Source of the DNA: Ianthella basta
Taxonomy: Eukaryota; Porifera; Demospongiae; Verongiida; Ianthellidae
DNA: 64,000 nucleotides
Reading direction: 5' to 3'
Assembly (NCBI GenBank): GCA_964019415.1
Contig: OZ025869.1
Coordinates: 7,912,714-7,976,713 of the forward strand
In this document: one piece after another, positions 35,553-47,130 of the stretch
Layout: each line of letters opens with the position of its first letter
Numbering within the stretch: the first letter of the stretch is position 1
Notes under the pieces: generated by a model
Told to the model about the DNA's origin: nothing
Database searches by the model: none
The model's input: only the letters and a program-made list of their open reading frames with translations
Translations under genes and position numbers: made by a program

Positions 35553-36315
35553 GGGGACAGTTAAGGGGGACAGGTGAGGGGGACAGTTAAGGGGAACGAG
35601 TAAGGGGGACAGGTGAGGGGGACAGGTAAGGGAGACAGGTAAGGAGGACAGGTGAGGGGGGCAGTTAAAGGGAATGGGTAAGGGGGACAGGTGAGGGGGA
35701 CAGGTAAGGGGAACGGGTAAGGGGGACAGGTGGGGGGGACAGGTAAGGGGGACAGGTAAGGAGGACAGGTGAGGGGGACAGGCGAGGGGGACAGGTGAGG
35801 GGGACAGGTAAGGGGTACAGGTAAGGAGGACAGGTGAGGGGGACAGGTAAGGAGGACAGGTGAGGGGGACAGGTAAGGAGGACAGGTGAGGGGGACAGGT
35901 GAGGAGGACAGGTAAGGGGGAAAGGTAAAGAGGACAGGTGAGGGGGACAGGCGATGGGGAAAGGTGAGGGGGACGGGTAAGGGGGACAGGTGAGGGGACA
36001 GGCGAGGGGGACAGGTGAAGGGGGACAGGTAAGGGGAACAGGTGGGGGGGGACAAAGAGGGAGAAGGGTAAGGGGGACAGGTAAGGGGGACAGGTAAGGG
36101 GTACAGGTAATGGGGACAGGTAATGGGGACAGGTAAGGGGGACAGGTAAGGGGGATGGGTAAGGGGGATGGGTAAGGGGGATGGGTGGGGTGACAGGTGG
36201 GGGGACAGGTAAGGGGGACAGGTGAGGGGGGACAGGTGAGGGGACAAAGAGGGGGACAGGTAAGGGGAACAGGTGGGGGGAAAGGTGGGGGAACCGGTAA
36301 GGGGGGCAGGCGAGG
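35553..36315. repeat. 12-13-bp minisatellite of splice-donor-like units
   Basis: Several dozen tandem units of gggggacaggtaag or gggggacaggtgag. Each unit carries CAG|GTAAG or CAG|GTGAG, the consensus 5' splice site, on the plus strand. The reverse strand reads as Pro-rich open frames, which I treat as artefact. The same unit makes up 62,695-63,060. Confidence 0.95.
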
Positions 36316-36552
36316 GGGAAATTTATATTGTGAACATTTCTGACTCCCATATTGACAGTGATCTACAAAATTTTTGGGTCACAAAAATTTACAATACACA
36401 GTAGATTAACATTGTGTTTACACTGGCACCCGGTTCCGGGCCAGCCCGGCACGGATTCCGGAACCGTGCCAGGAAGCGGTGCTGGCGTTTACACTGCTGA
36501 TACGATACGAGTTACTATGCGTATCGCGGCGTTTTGTTTCTGTTCGATAAAG

Positions 36553-37931
36553 ATGGCGTCGAACCGTGTTGTAGCCCTTTGTCAGCTCCTGCTATCATCC
36601 AGAGGCACCCCGTCTTCCTCTAATTCGTCACAGAGCTCGTTGAGGAGGAGAGGCTGTCGGGCACGAAGAAGACTCACGTTTCAAAGGCAACTACAACTGC
36701 GAGAGAAGGCTGTTCTGCTAAGAGCGCTTACCACCGCCATTGCCGTGGGCTTCGTACCCAGACCAAGAACGGTGTGGACATTGCAGAGGTGAGCTCGTGG
36801 GAAATTGTATGCAGTGCGCATCTGCATGGTAGCAAGTACTATTTAGGCAACCTGAAGTATGGTGCACTGAAAACAAGTAATAGCTACCTCTCATTGCTAC
36901 AGGTCGGCTCACTGGTGGGAGTATGTCGTTTTACGCACATTCACACAAGAAGATTGGATTGAAAATTTTAGAGTTAGCCGAGAAACGTTTCTTTATTTGT
37001 GTGATCAGCTAAAACCTGTTATTTGCCGCAAAGACACTCATCTACGCAGGGCTATTTGTGTTCAACATCGGGTAGCAATAACTTTATGGTGTCTAGCAAC
37101 ATGCGGGGAATATCGTACCATTGGGCACTTGTTTGGTGTGGCAAGGAGCACAGTGTGTGTCATTGTGCATGATACATGTGCAGCAATTGTCCAGGTTCTG
37201 CAGTCACGATACATTAAATTTCCAACTGGTGAAAGTTTGCCAAACGTGGTTGACGGATTTAAGTTGAAATGGCAGATGATTCAATGTGCAGGTGCTATTG
37301 ATGGATGTCACATCCCTGTTAAACCTCCAGCCCTAAACCACACGGACTATTACAATCGTAAGGGTTGGTATTCTATTGTCCTGCAAGCTGTAGTGGACCA
37401 TGGCTATCTATTTACAGATATTATGGTTGGTTGGCCTGGAAGTGTGCATGATGCACGAGTACTAGCGAACTCTCAGCTGTACCACAAGGCCATGAATAAA
37501 GAAATACTGAATGACTGTAGCCAGAATGTCTAGGAAAGGATATTCTACCATTTCTTGTTGGTGACTCTGCGTATCCACTGAGTACATGGCTAATGAAGCT
37601 CTTTCCACACAATTCAGCAATGACTAACAACCAAAAAACCTTCAACTATCAGCTTTCAAGAGCACGTATTGTAGTAGAGAACGCTTTCGGTCAATTGAAA
37701 GCTAGATGGAGGAGGCTACTCAGACAGAACAACATGGATATTGCACGTGTTCCTCGGGTTGTGACTGCATGTTGTATTCTACACAATATGTGTGAAGTCC
37801 ACGGTGATGCCTTTGTTGACTCCTGGCTAGAGGGTGCCAGGTTGGAACAACCAGGCTGTGCAGCTACACCAGTTATTACATCTGCGCACTCTAGAGATAT
37901 TAGAGACACCCTGGTGCAATACTTCATGTAG
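36553..37931 (+). pseudogene. Harbinger transposase, frameshifted
   Basis: Exon 1 is 36553-36788, the intron 36789-36902 (gt-ag, phase 2), and exon 2 reads to 37931 across one shift. The frame stops at 37,531 after …CSQN and resumes one base off in LPFLLVGDSAYPL. Domain order is a basic N-terminus, a helix-turn-helix (TIGHLFGVARSTVCVIVHD), then a DDE_Tnp_4 core: Asp in GAIDGCHI, GWPGSVHDARV, the Asp of GDSAYPL and the Glu of RIVVENAFGQLKARW. The catalytic residues all survive. It would cut and paste the element using the Myb-like partner (family knowledge; HARBI1/NAIF1 in vertebrates). Confidence 0.9.
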
Positions 37932-37954
37932 TTATCTAGAATGTTATATATATA

Positions 37955-38062
37955 GTTACACTCCATTATGTTACTCTGGTACAACAATATCATACACTCT
38001 GTTATGTTACTCTGGTACAACAATATCATACACTCTGTTATGTTACTCTGGTATAACTGTCA
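37955..38062. repeat. 36-bp tandem repeat, three copies
   Basis: The unit contains atgttactctggtacaacaa and tcatacactctgt. It lies just 3' of the transposase stop. Confidence 0.9.
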
Positions 38063-38185
38063 TTATTATTGTTATTTCATGACATCGCTTGTATGTATTG
38101 GTCTGTGTAATCGTGTAGTAACCTCAGTACATCAAAGCGGGTCATATGCTCACCATATATATATATATATGATTATATATATATA

Positions 38186-38673
38186 TCTTATTATAATAAA
38201 CGGAACGCACATTTCGTTGTTCGGGATAATCTCCTTCAATTCTGGACGAAACGTCACGAAACTTGGTAGGATTACGAAGAGGGGGACTGTGAGTAACCTC
38301 GCTGAGCCGGAATTTGGTTTAAGGTCGTTCCGTCCGAGTTCTTGCCACTTTTACGGTCGCCGCCATATCTAAGAGATAGGGAAAAAGATCGTGTTTGGTT
38401 GTGCACAAACTCCTCCTTCAATTTTTCACCAATCTTCGCCAAACTTGGAAGAGTATATCACGACAATACGGGGGGTGACCTAAGGTGGTTAGTGCCTTCG
38501 CCACTGGACTCCTTTAAACGAAATGGATTAGCATAAGTAAATTCTGTACGTATGGAGTTTTACGGAACGAGTCTACGGAATACTCCCACTTAAATGGACG
38601 GTTCTGATTGGTTAAACGCTCAAATTTCAAACGATATGATGGGAACCCACCCAAAGGGCAGGCATTCGGCTAG
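38186..38673. mobile_element. Helitron-like non-autonomous insertion
   Basis: The 488-bp segment begins TC (tcttattataataaacgg) and ends CTAG, with A before and T after it, the A|T insertion pattern of Helitrons. A weak hairpin (ccaccc-aaa-gggcagg) lies about 15 bases before the end. The 3' half resembles sequence at 31,005-31,215 and 59,605-59,815. It sits inside the Harbinger element. Confidence 0.45.
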
Positions 38674-38736
38674 TATACATAATGTATTTTGAGTGCAAGT
38701 AACTACATAAATGCTTACAGTCTACTTCAACTGAGC

Positions 38737-39576
38737 TCACTGAGCTTCATCAGTGGGCCACTCATACATGCTTCCAGTTCCGGGTCCACTAGTTACAGAT
38801 CCCCTAGTGTAGTAGTTGGCAGGTGGTGGGGTATGGAAAACTGACTGTTGAGATAGCAACTCTAGTATTTTCAACTGAAACTCTCGCTCTTCCCTACGTA
38901 GACGATCCTCTCTGTCTCTAGCTTCCTTCCTTTGTCTCTCTTCCATCTCTAACATCTTCTCATCCAGCTGCATCCTTTTCTCTTCTAGGGCAATAAAGCA
39001 GGCATCACTCTCCTTCTGCATGTCTGATATCTTCTTCATCACCGAGTCCATTGCTTTTTCCATCATTTCTTCTCTTGCAGGTCGTTTGCGCTTTTTCTTT
39101 ATTATCTTTGGCTTCACGTCCTTAGCGTCTTGGTTCACATCCTGTTCATCATCATTGACGTTGACATCAATGTGTGTTGAAGAGGCTCCCTCTTCTTCAT
39201 CAGAGATGACCATTGAGCTTTCTGTAACAGAGCTATCCTCAGATGTAGTCGTGGAGGACGTGTCAATGACAACAGCTGGTCTTGTAGCAGGCCTGTGACG
39301 TAAAATCTCGTCCACTTTTTCAAAAATTTTTTGTCTTCCTGGTACTACCGGTTTTGCTGTTGTTGTCCTTAACTTTTTTGTACTCAGCTTTCAATTTCTT
39401 TATCTTCTCCCTACACGGTACTGCCTCTCTCTTGTACCCTGCTGCTGCCATTTCGCGGGAAAGCTTCTCATATATATACCAAGATTGCGCTTGCAACCCT
39501 GCAACTGTCTCTGTATATCATCGTCTCCCCATACCTCGAGCAGTTTTGTCGTCTCGTCGTCTGTCCACGTAGCCAT
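38737..39576 (-). pseudogene. Harbinger Myb/SANT-like accessory protein, two frameshifts
   Basis: The ATG is at 39576. The frame begins WTDDETTKLLEVW, a Myb/SANT-like first helix. It shifts in a (TA)n run near 39,478 into EKLSREMAAAGYKREAV…CREKIKKLKAEYKKVKD, and shifts again in an A/T homopolymer near 39,330 into EKVDEILRHRPATRP. An acidic linker, a nuclear-signal-like IIKKKRKRP and a long coiled coil then run to the stop at 38737. In Harbinger elements this protein binds the ends and brings the transposase to the nucleus (family knowledge). Confidence 0.85.
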
Positions 39577-39984
39577 GTAGCTTTGAATTCGCGCGAAGAC
39601 GGCGCTCGTTCGTACGCATGCGCACTCTTCTCGAGTGCACGGTTCCAGCGCGGTTTCGTTTACACTGGCAGGACAGCCCGGGCCGAAGCGAGCCAGCACG
39701 GTTCGGCACGGCTCGGTTCTGTTTAAACTACACTTTTTTATTGTGCCATTCCGTGCCAAACCGGGCTGGCCCAGAACCGGATGCCAGTGTAAACATGGTG
39801 TAAGGGAATATGTAATTTTAAGGAAGTGATAGTTCTTTATGAAACAAGTACAAGTAAACACAAGGAGCTCTAGGGAGAAACACAGACTAAATTGTTAGGT
39901 CCAATTCTAACCATCACCACATGAATCGATGTAGGCATCCCCTAAAAACATAGGCAATGGTACCAGTACCTCTCAGTAAATATC

Positions 39985-40070
39985 ACACTCTCTGGTCCCC
40001 ATACCCAAATCTCCACTCCACTGGTCCCCACACCCAAATCTCCACCCCACTGGTCCCCACACTCAAATCT
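39985..40070. repeat. About 26-bp tandem repeat
   Basis: Roughly three units of ctggtccccacacccaaatc plus a short tail, immediately 3' of the MLF exon. Confidence 0.8.
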
Positions 40071-40077
40071 CCCTTAC

Positions 40078-40237
40078 CTTCATCTAACTTGACAAAGTCC
40101 TGCCTCTTGACCCTCTCTCCTGAGAGCAAGTTGTGGCTTCACTCAATTGTGTAGGACCTCTCACTGAGGTGATGTCCGACAGCCATCTTCTTCACACCTG
40201 ACTCACTGTGGTACAGCCTCTTCCTTGTCTCCTTCAC
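40078..40237 (-). pseudogene. Myeloid leukaemia factor (MLF) exon with stop codon
   Basis: A 160-bp exon with good splice sites (tgtgcag| and gaag|gtaagg) reads VKETRKRLYHSESGVKKMAV followed by GHHLSERSYTIE. It continues as SHNLLSGERVKRQDFVKLDE after an in-frame TGA at 40,139-40,141. The GVKKMAxGHH…ER…I pattern is the conserved core of MLF-family proteins. Neighbouring MLF exons were not recognised. Either a relic or a single sequencing error in a real gene; the lack of other exons favours a relic. Confidence 0.7.
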
Positions 40238-41404
40238 CTGCACACAGTGTGAGGGGAGTCTGGTGGTAGGACACAACACACTGTACATTACTAACATACC
40301 AACTGGGATGTGTACACATTGGTAACAGACATGCATGCAATCACATGTCATATTAATGGACATAAATAAGGTTAACACAACCGGAAGGACTGGGGCAGGC
40401 TGGGCAAAAGGGGAACCCCCTGGAATGTACACACCACACTCAGTAATCAATACAGGTGATGACAGTAATTAAGGCGGGGGTGGAGGGCTGGCCGGGCACC
40501 AGCCTAGTAAGGGGGTGCAGTGTGTGGTGACCACAGAAAGGAGTGTTGAAGGACTGACACACACACATATATATATATACAGGTTGCCTGGACCAGACTA
40601 CCACGTGTCTACAGTTACGGGTGTACCTCAGCCAGTACAACCAGCAAAGGGTGCAGCTGACCCTTGGAGAGTGGCTTTGCGCAAGACCACCCTCCACTGG
40701 GGATTACAACACCTTTAAGGTGACAGGAGAGTGACCCTAGCTCACCTCATGTCACACCACATACCAGATGGACACAGTTACAGTGGGCTAGGGGTATCTT
40801 GGCCACGACTGCACAACACACAACACACCTACATGAGGCTAGCAGAGTTCTGATTGGTCAGTGGTTCAGAGGCATGTCATTGCCACAGGTCAATTGACCA
40901 ACGGACCAATCAGAACTCTCATTGACACTCTGGCATGTGTGCATTGGGAATTGTGCAATCGTGGACAACACGCCCCAAACCACTGGAAATTGCACACACA
41001 CACCCAGTGTCTATGATTACAGCACAGCTGCTCCAAACTACACAGCATGGAGTGGACATGGGGAGAGGAGACATTACAGTGCCAGAGGAACTAGCACTGA
41101 CCACCACCTCAAGGAAAAGGAGACACACACCTCTTCACTAACTCTCAAATGCTATATATCTCACTACAGGTAGGATTTGACATTACAACAAAGCTAGCTA
41201 CACATTACAATAAACGCCTCCTTGCCCTCCACATCCTAGTTACTCTCCTCTATGTATTACACATCAAGACTTGAAGGGGGCGCTAATACTTGGTGAGAAA
41301 ACTGGTGCATTCCGCCCACAACTCACTCTCCCGCCCGCTCGAGGTCTACAGCCCTCCAGAGCGCGTCCATCAGAGACGGTCAAGTGGTCCGGGAAGACTA
41401 TGAA
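40238..41404. other. Intergenic with palindrome, no gene assigned
   Basis: An inverted repeat with 16-bp perfect arms (agagttctgattggtc) spans 40,844-40,919. A (TA)n tract lies at 40,567-40,580. Nothing else is recognised. Confidence 0.5.
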
Positions 41405-44400
41405 CGACTGGGGACGACTCAGTGAAGGAGGGAGACGTCCGCTGCAGAGCCAAACGCTAGCTCGTTCCTTATAATTCCTCGCACGATGTGCCGTCACGGG
41501 ATGTGGTCTTCACCTGAGCAGAACATACTTTGGGCGCAGAGTGAAGTCCAGCGTTCGGAAAACAGATCCATTCCGAAAACTCCTCCAATCCAGTCCTCGA
41601 GCACGTGAAATACTTTGCAGCTGTGCAGTATTTAGTGCATGCACGTGACGAATTATATTAGCTCAACTTGCATGGCGGCTCGATCATGAATATCATTATA
41701 GAGGACAGTGGCAACAAAACTTTTACAAAACATACAATTAAGATACAAGTGAACACACCAACACAATATACTAGTACTGTGTGTGTATAGTTACAATGTA
41801 CTGTGAGTTCTGTACTGCTGGGGTCTAAGTTTACTGGAGACTGAACAGCTCTGTCTTGAGTTGCTGTGAGAAGGCCTTGTGTCCAGCATCTTCTACTGCA
41901 GACAACACAGTGCGCCAAGTTCTCCCCTTCTCTCCTGTGCCTGCTTCCTCAGCCAACCACTGCTCTAAGATGTTTGCACATGCTAGCTCACATCGGTTTG
42001 CTGTAGCCATTCTCACAACAGAGGCCTCCACACCCAGATGGATGGCTATCAGGCTCCAATCTCTGGCCACTTCAACATCACGGACAATGAACTGCTTCAT
42101 GGCCTGTAAAGTGGGGGCAGAGTCCATGTTGAAGAGGGCGTGTTCATCTGTAGATGGGATGGGACCAGAGTAGGTGTTATGAACCACTCTCTTGTCTGCT
42201 GCTGTAGCCAAATTTAGTGTAAAGAGCTTGCGTCAATCCCTCCAAACACACATGCAAACACAAGCACACACCCATACAATGTGAGGTGCACTCCAGTCTA
42301 GCTAGCTAGACCCTTCCGCTAAGGTGCTTAGTGAACACAGCAAACAGCCTCACACCAGTCAAGTCCTCGAGGTGGGGAGGGTCTAGCATGCTAGACTTGG
42401 TTAGTGGGCTCCAGAAAAAAGGGACACACCTCCCACACTTGCTACACTGTGAGGTGCACTCGTGTGTAGTGACACTGCATGGAGCATACCTTGCCATGTA
42501 GTAGTCAGTGCCTTTAGGGAGGGTCCCTTGTCAGCAGTGGTAGCTCCACTTTCAGAGCTGGAGGATGACGGTACTGAGGGCAGGTCTGAAGAAAGTGGAA
42601 TTGTAATGTAAAAGGGGGTATGGAACAGTGTTTGGCTAACTAAGTCAGCACACACACCAAACACAATGACATCTACATACACCCTCCCCCCACACACACA
42701 TGCTCAAACATTACCCACCTGTCTCCAGTCTCCTCTTCATAGATTCACCCAACGCTTTCATTTTAGGGTTGCCCTTAACTGCAGTGATGATGTCACAGAC
42801 AGTCTCAAAGGCCTCTTCAGTGCACTTCTCCTTCAATATCAAATGAAGAAACTGATTCTGTTGTGTTGGGTTAGTGTTTGCTGCGATTGTCCTCTGGTCA
42901 CCTCTATCAATGATATTGTTGTGTAGAAGTTCCAGGACAACAGCATTAGCATCCATTTCCTCAATGAACTGGTCCCGAAAGAGATCAAGTACTTGTACAG
43001 CTTCATGGAAAGGGAAGACACATGGTACACAAACCTGATGACATGTAAGGGCAGCTAAAAGGGGAATTCCCCATTTCCCAATTAGCAATAGCACACAGTC
43101 TGAATGTCCCTAGCTAACTGAGCCACACACTAAACCTCCTCTGTGCACTAAGGGGTCACCACATGACACTTGGGGTTAGTGGATTGCATGAGACTCCATC
43201 AGAGACAGTAGGGACACACCTCCCACACTCGGTACACTGTGAGGTGCACGTGTGTGTAGTAACACTGCATGGAGCATACCTTGCTGTGTTGTCGTCACTG
43301 CCTCCATCTCTGGGGAGGGTCCCTTGTCAGCAGTGGTAGCTCCATTTTGGGAGCTGGAGGATGACGGTAGTGAGGGCAGGTCTGAAGAGAGTGGAGCTGC
43401 AGGTACAAGGGAGGAGGAAGCAAGTGTCCAACCTTTAGACTAGTCAACACCACATCATACTAGTTGAATGGGTGGCCATTACATGTATATGAGGATACAA
43501 TAAGGAGGTACACTGAAGGAATGGCTTCCATCAAACAGGGAGAGGAAACACACACTCACCACTCTGTGGCTCCCTCTTAAAGTCCATGTCTTGTACAACT
43601 GACAGAGAAGGAGACCAGCCTCCAAACAACTCAGTGAGACTCGTCTGGTTGGGAAGACGGCCAACATGTTGTCTGGATAGAACATGGTCGTCTCCGTCAC
43701 TGATGCAATGGATAACACCCGAAACAGGATACAGCCAGTCAAGAGGAGGGGCTTTGGTGTCCTCCAACATAGTGGGTGTGTACGGGTGGACAATGTAGGA
43801 TGTGGCCTTTAGCTTCGGTGACAGCTGGGTAGTTGTCATGACGACGTCTCGGACAATGATTGATAAGTATTGGTACAGTTTCTCTGGTCCTGTCTTGCTG
43901 CGTCCGACAACCTGGACCATGCTGCTGTCGCTTATCTGGACCGCTATGTCCACACCTTTGGTGGACCTCCAGGAAAGGCCATTCACCCAAACACTGCAGC
44001 GTTCTTTCACACTGGGTAACTTGTGGGTGAACACATGATTGGCTGCAAGACGGAGGATGATGGATTGGAGGAGATGGGCAGAGATGAAGTGCTTCTCCTC
44101 CGTCCTCAGTTGCCAGCACACCCACTGGAAGTTCTGCGGCCCTGGATCCTTTCGGAAGAGCTCACAAGGCTTGGCTGACACCAGGGCAGGGAAGTATAGA
44201 CATCTCTCTCCATCAGTACCGGCAGTTAACTCCACAAGGTCATCTTCTAGCATCCTTGCATTTACCTGAATGCAGAACTCGAGGTTGATAAGGACCTCTT
44301 GGATCATTGCTGGATCCAAATTGGGAAACAGCTCAGCCACCTCATGGCAGTGAAGGAGACCAAACTGGTTGACCTTGCCCTTGGACCCACTGAACAGGGT

Positions 44401-47000
44401 GCCATACACGTTGTGGAGAACAGCTTGGAGGTCCAAGATTAGCCAACTTTGGGATGAGTCCTGCTTGTTGGGGAGAAAGAGTGCATGACCAACTGCTGTT
44501 AGGTCACGGCACACCTCCTCAGGTGAAGGCAAATGCCAAAGGAGCGCTTTCGCATTTTCCTCTACCCAAGACTGGAAAGTTTGGAATTTGATGGCCGGAA
44601 CACAGAACGCTTTCTTCAATTGTGCTAGGACCCAGTTTAGGTTGTATGAGAGCGTGCCGAGGTTTAACTGTAGCCGGTGTATCTTTACAAAGAAGATACA
44701 AATCTGATTGATTCCCTCAGATTCAGGCTTGCGACAGTCCAGGAGACAGGGACCCTGGATGTTGAAAGGCAACTCCTGCACTGACTGAGTGCATCGTAGC
44801 AGCTTCTCGGCTGCTTCCTCTTTGGACTTTACTCGGTCAAGGAAACTGCCAACAAGGATCACTTGTGGAGTGGATGGGGCTGAAGTAAGAGCTAGAGGTT
44901 GCAGCCAGCGAGTGATTTGCTGTGAGATGATGTCTTCCTCGTCGGTTGTCTTTACCAGAAGTAACAGGGTCACTGACACTCCTGGCTTGCTCAGCATGGC
45001 CTCCAAGAAGGACTGATGAGGGCCGTGGTAATCAGCCTGACCGGCAAAGTCGTAGAACAATGTCTGTCCATACTTACGACTGGAGAACTGGACTGCTTCA
45101 ATTCCAGCTGTGCGTTGTCTGATGTCCTGCACATTAGTAAACCTGTTGATGAACTTCTTCCAACGGCCTTTGTCCTCAACTTGCAGAGCTGCTATCAATG
45201 TACTCTTGCCGTGTTCAGCATTGCCAATTACTGCTACAATGCGCTTGGTAGAGAAACACTGTGCCTGTCGAATAGCTTGTAGGAAGTCACCTGATCCAAG
45301 GTCCAGGGGAGATTTGGAGTCCTTGTTCCTGACTGTCATATCTGCTCCTGCCTCCACAAGGAGAACCCCGCATTTAATATGATTGTGTTTAGCAGCATAA
45401 TGCAGGGCTGTTGAGCCAGCAGCTGGTCCCCCATACCACCCACTGCTAGTGACAACATTCACATTAGCACCTGCTCTAATCAGTTCACACACTGTTTCAT
45501 CACTACCCCTCACAGCTGCCCCCATCAAAGGGGTCTCTCCCCATTGATCTTGTACATTGGTGTCTGCACCAGCTGCACACAGTGTTTTCACATCACTGCA
45601 ATGACCCATCCAGCTGGCACAGTCAAGGGCAGTTCGTTGATACTTGTCCTTTACATTCACACGAGCTCCTTCTCTAATGAGCTCCTCCACCACTTGGTTG
45701 TGACCCCCAATAGCTGCCTCTATTAAAGGTGTTGTGCCATACTCACCACCTCTGGTGTTCACATCATGTCCCTCTTTAATTAACTGCCTCACTCTGAACA
45801 AGTCACCCGCATAACAAGCACTCCTAAGAGCCATCTCCAATTCTCTCTAGCAGAAGTACAAGTGAAGGTGTGGCCTACAGAAGACACAATGGACCACTTG
45901 TTGGATCAACAACTTCACACACAGAGAGACAAAATGCCTCACGAAATGTCTGACTACTAAACAATATGGTTCATTACTACAGCTGCCTACAATTTACTGC
46001 TAATGACTCCAAATGACTCAACATGTGCTACAAGCCATCTTAACTTGCTCCATCTATACCAATAGGCTAAGGAAGGAGGGGCCTGAGGCCAATAGTAGCC
46101 CCTGCTAGATCCACCTTGAGTACAGCCCCTTCACATGCAGGCTACTAGCTACCATTCAAAGCTCCAGCTAGGGCACAGGTTCACCCACCTACAGCACCAC
46201 GTGTGTTAGATGCACTACTGCAATACAGTATAAGAGCACTCACCAGTTGAAGAGGTGTTGGGCTGAGGCGCTAGGGAGGGAGGAGTGAAGAGGTGTTGGC
46301 TGCTACTGTCGGCCGTCGCGTGAGGAAGTAGCGGAGAGTTGCAGCTGTTGGTAGTCGGTGGAGGAGGCGAGGCGGTAAGGAGGTAGGTGTGTGGAGGTGT
46401 TGGACAGGACGGTGAACGGGTAGAACAGACGTTGCTAATGGACGGGCTGTTGGTGGAGCGAATACGTCAAGGAGTCAGTTGGATGCGGAGGGTTACTGGC
46501 GCGAGACCGGGCGTAGGGAGGGGTGGGTTGGATGCGTTGGTCGCGGAGGAGGCGAGACGTTAGGGAGGGAGGAGTGTTGAGGTGTTTGACTGGACGGCGC
46601 TGCTGATGACGGTGGAACGAACAGCACAAACTTCGAGCGAGGCTGCTGTCAACTGTTAACTGGGCGTTGAAGAGAAGACTGGGCAGTCAGTGGTTGGGCG
46701 CTATTAAAAGGCGGTGGAGAGAGAGTGACCTGCATGAAAGATGGGGAAAGATTTGTAGCTAAATGAGCAGTTGAAGCAGCTAGAAACTACGGGACTTAGC
46801 TAACTACTTGACAGTCATTAGCTAGCTAGTGAACTGTAGTTAGATTTGCACACTTGAACGCTTCCTATACAGCAAACAAGCCACTCCACACAAACCACTT
46901 GCAATAAGACTTACCGCTTGTTCTTCCTCTAATCCGCCAGGCAGGCCCAGGGCTGCCTGGCCGGTAGAGAACGACTCAAACAAACTCTACCAAAACTCTA
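41405..47000. repeat. Segmental duplication, copy 2
   Basis: Matches 20,780-26,660. Exon 1 differs by short in-frame indels (2,275 versus 2,284 bp) and scattered substitutions concentrated in the ankyrin region and the late COR region. The 5' flank is shorter, having lost one of the internal repeats. Confidence 0.9.
41831..45834 (-). CDS. Ankyrin-ROC-COR protein with CARD and Death domain
   Basis: Exons are 45834-43560, 43396-43280, 43000-42719, 42585-42490 and 42201-41831. All junctions are phase 1 and the total is 3,141 bp, or 1,046 residues. Ankyrin, ROC (P-loop GNAEHGKS, switch DFAGQ) and COR parts are close to the paralogue at 21.2-25.4 kb; the middle of ROC-COR is almost identical. The 282-bp third exon encodes a CARD-like six-helix segment (VQVLDLFRDQFIEEMD…LLHNNIIDRGDQ…EEAFETVCDIITAV), not the Death domain found at this position in the paralogue. 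A Ser-rich linker exon and the C-terminal Death domain follow. The AG acceptor used by the paralogue's last exon is GG here, but a new AG six bases downstream keeps frame. Likely a CARD/Death adaptor in immune or apoptotic signalling (inference). Confidence 0.85.
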
Positions 47001-47130
47001 CCTCTAGCACTTAGTCAGACTGGCAACGAAAGACGACCACAACAATTTACCCGCCTCCTTCGCGCGAATGACGTCACAACGAGCACACAAATGTTAATGC
47101 TGCTACGCTTACCTGCAGACTGTGTGCTGT
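45835..47130 (-). promoter_or_regulatory. 5' flank and probable leader exons of ankyrin-ROC-COR gene 2
   Basis: Collinear with the flank of copy 1. Minus-strand donors are kept at about 46,242 and 46,910, and a CRE palindrome tgacgtca lies at 47,069-47,076. Promoter role inferred. Confidence 0.4.

Larger units (their letters stand above)
36410..39800. mobile_element. PIF/Harbinger DNA transposon, nearly complete
   Basis: The 3,391-bp element is bounded by a TAA target duplication (36,407-36,409 and 39,801-39,803). The terminal inverted repeats share tgtttacactggca and the GC-rich ccggttc(c/t)gggccagcccgg. It carries the two genes typical of the superfamily, a spliced DDE transposase on the plus strand and a Myb/SANT-like protein on the minus strand, converging on the centre. 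A Helitron-like insertion sits between them. Both genes have frameshifts, so this copy is probably inactive unless the indels are assembly errors. Confidence 0.92.

Noticed and set aside
35499-36350. A 283-residue Pro-rich minus frame
   Set aside because: It is the reverse strand of the splice-donor-like minisatellite; two frames are open at once and there is no non-repetitive coding flank.
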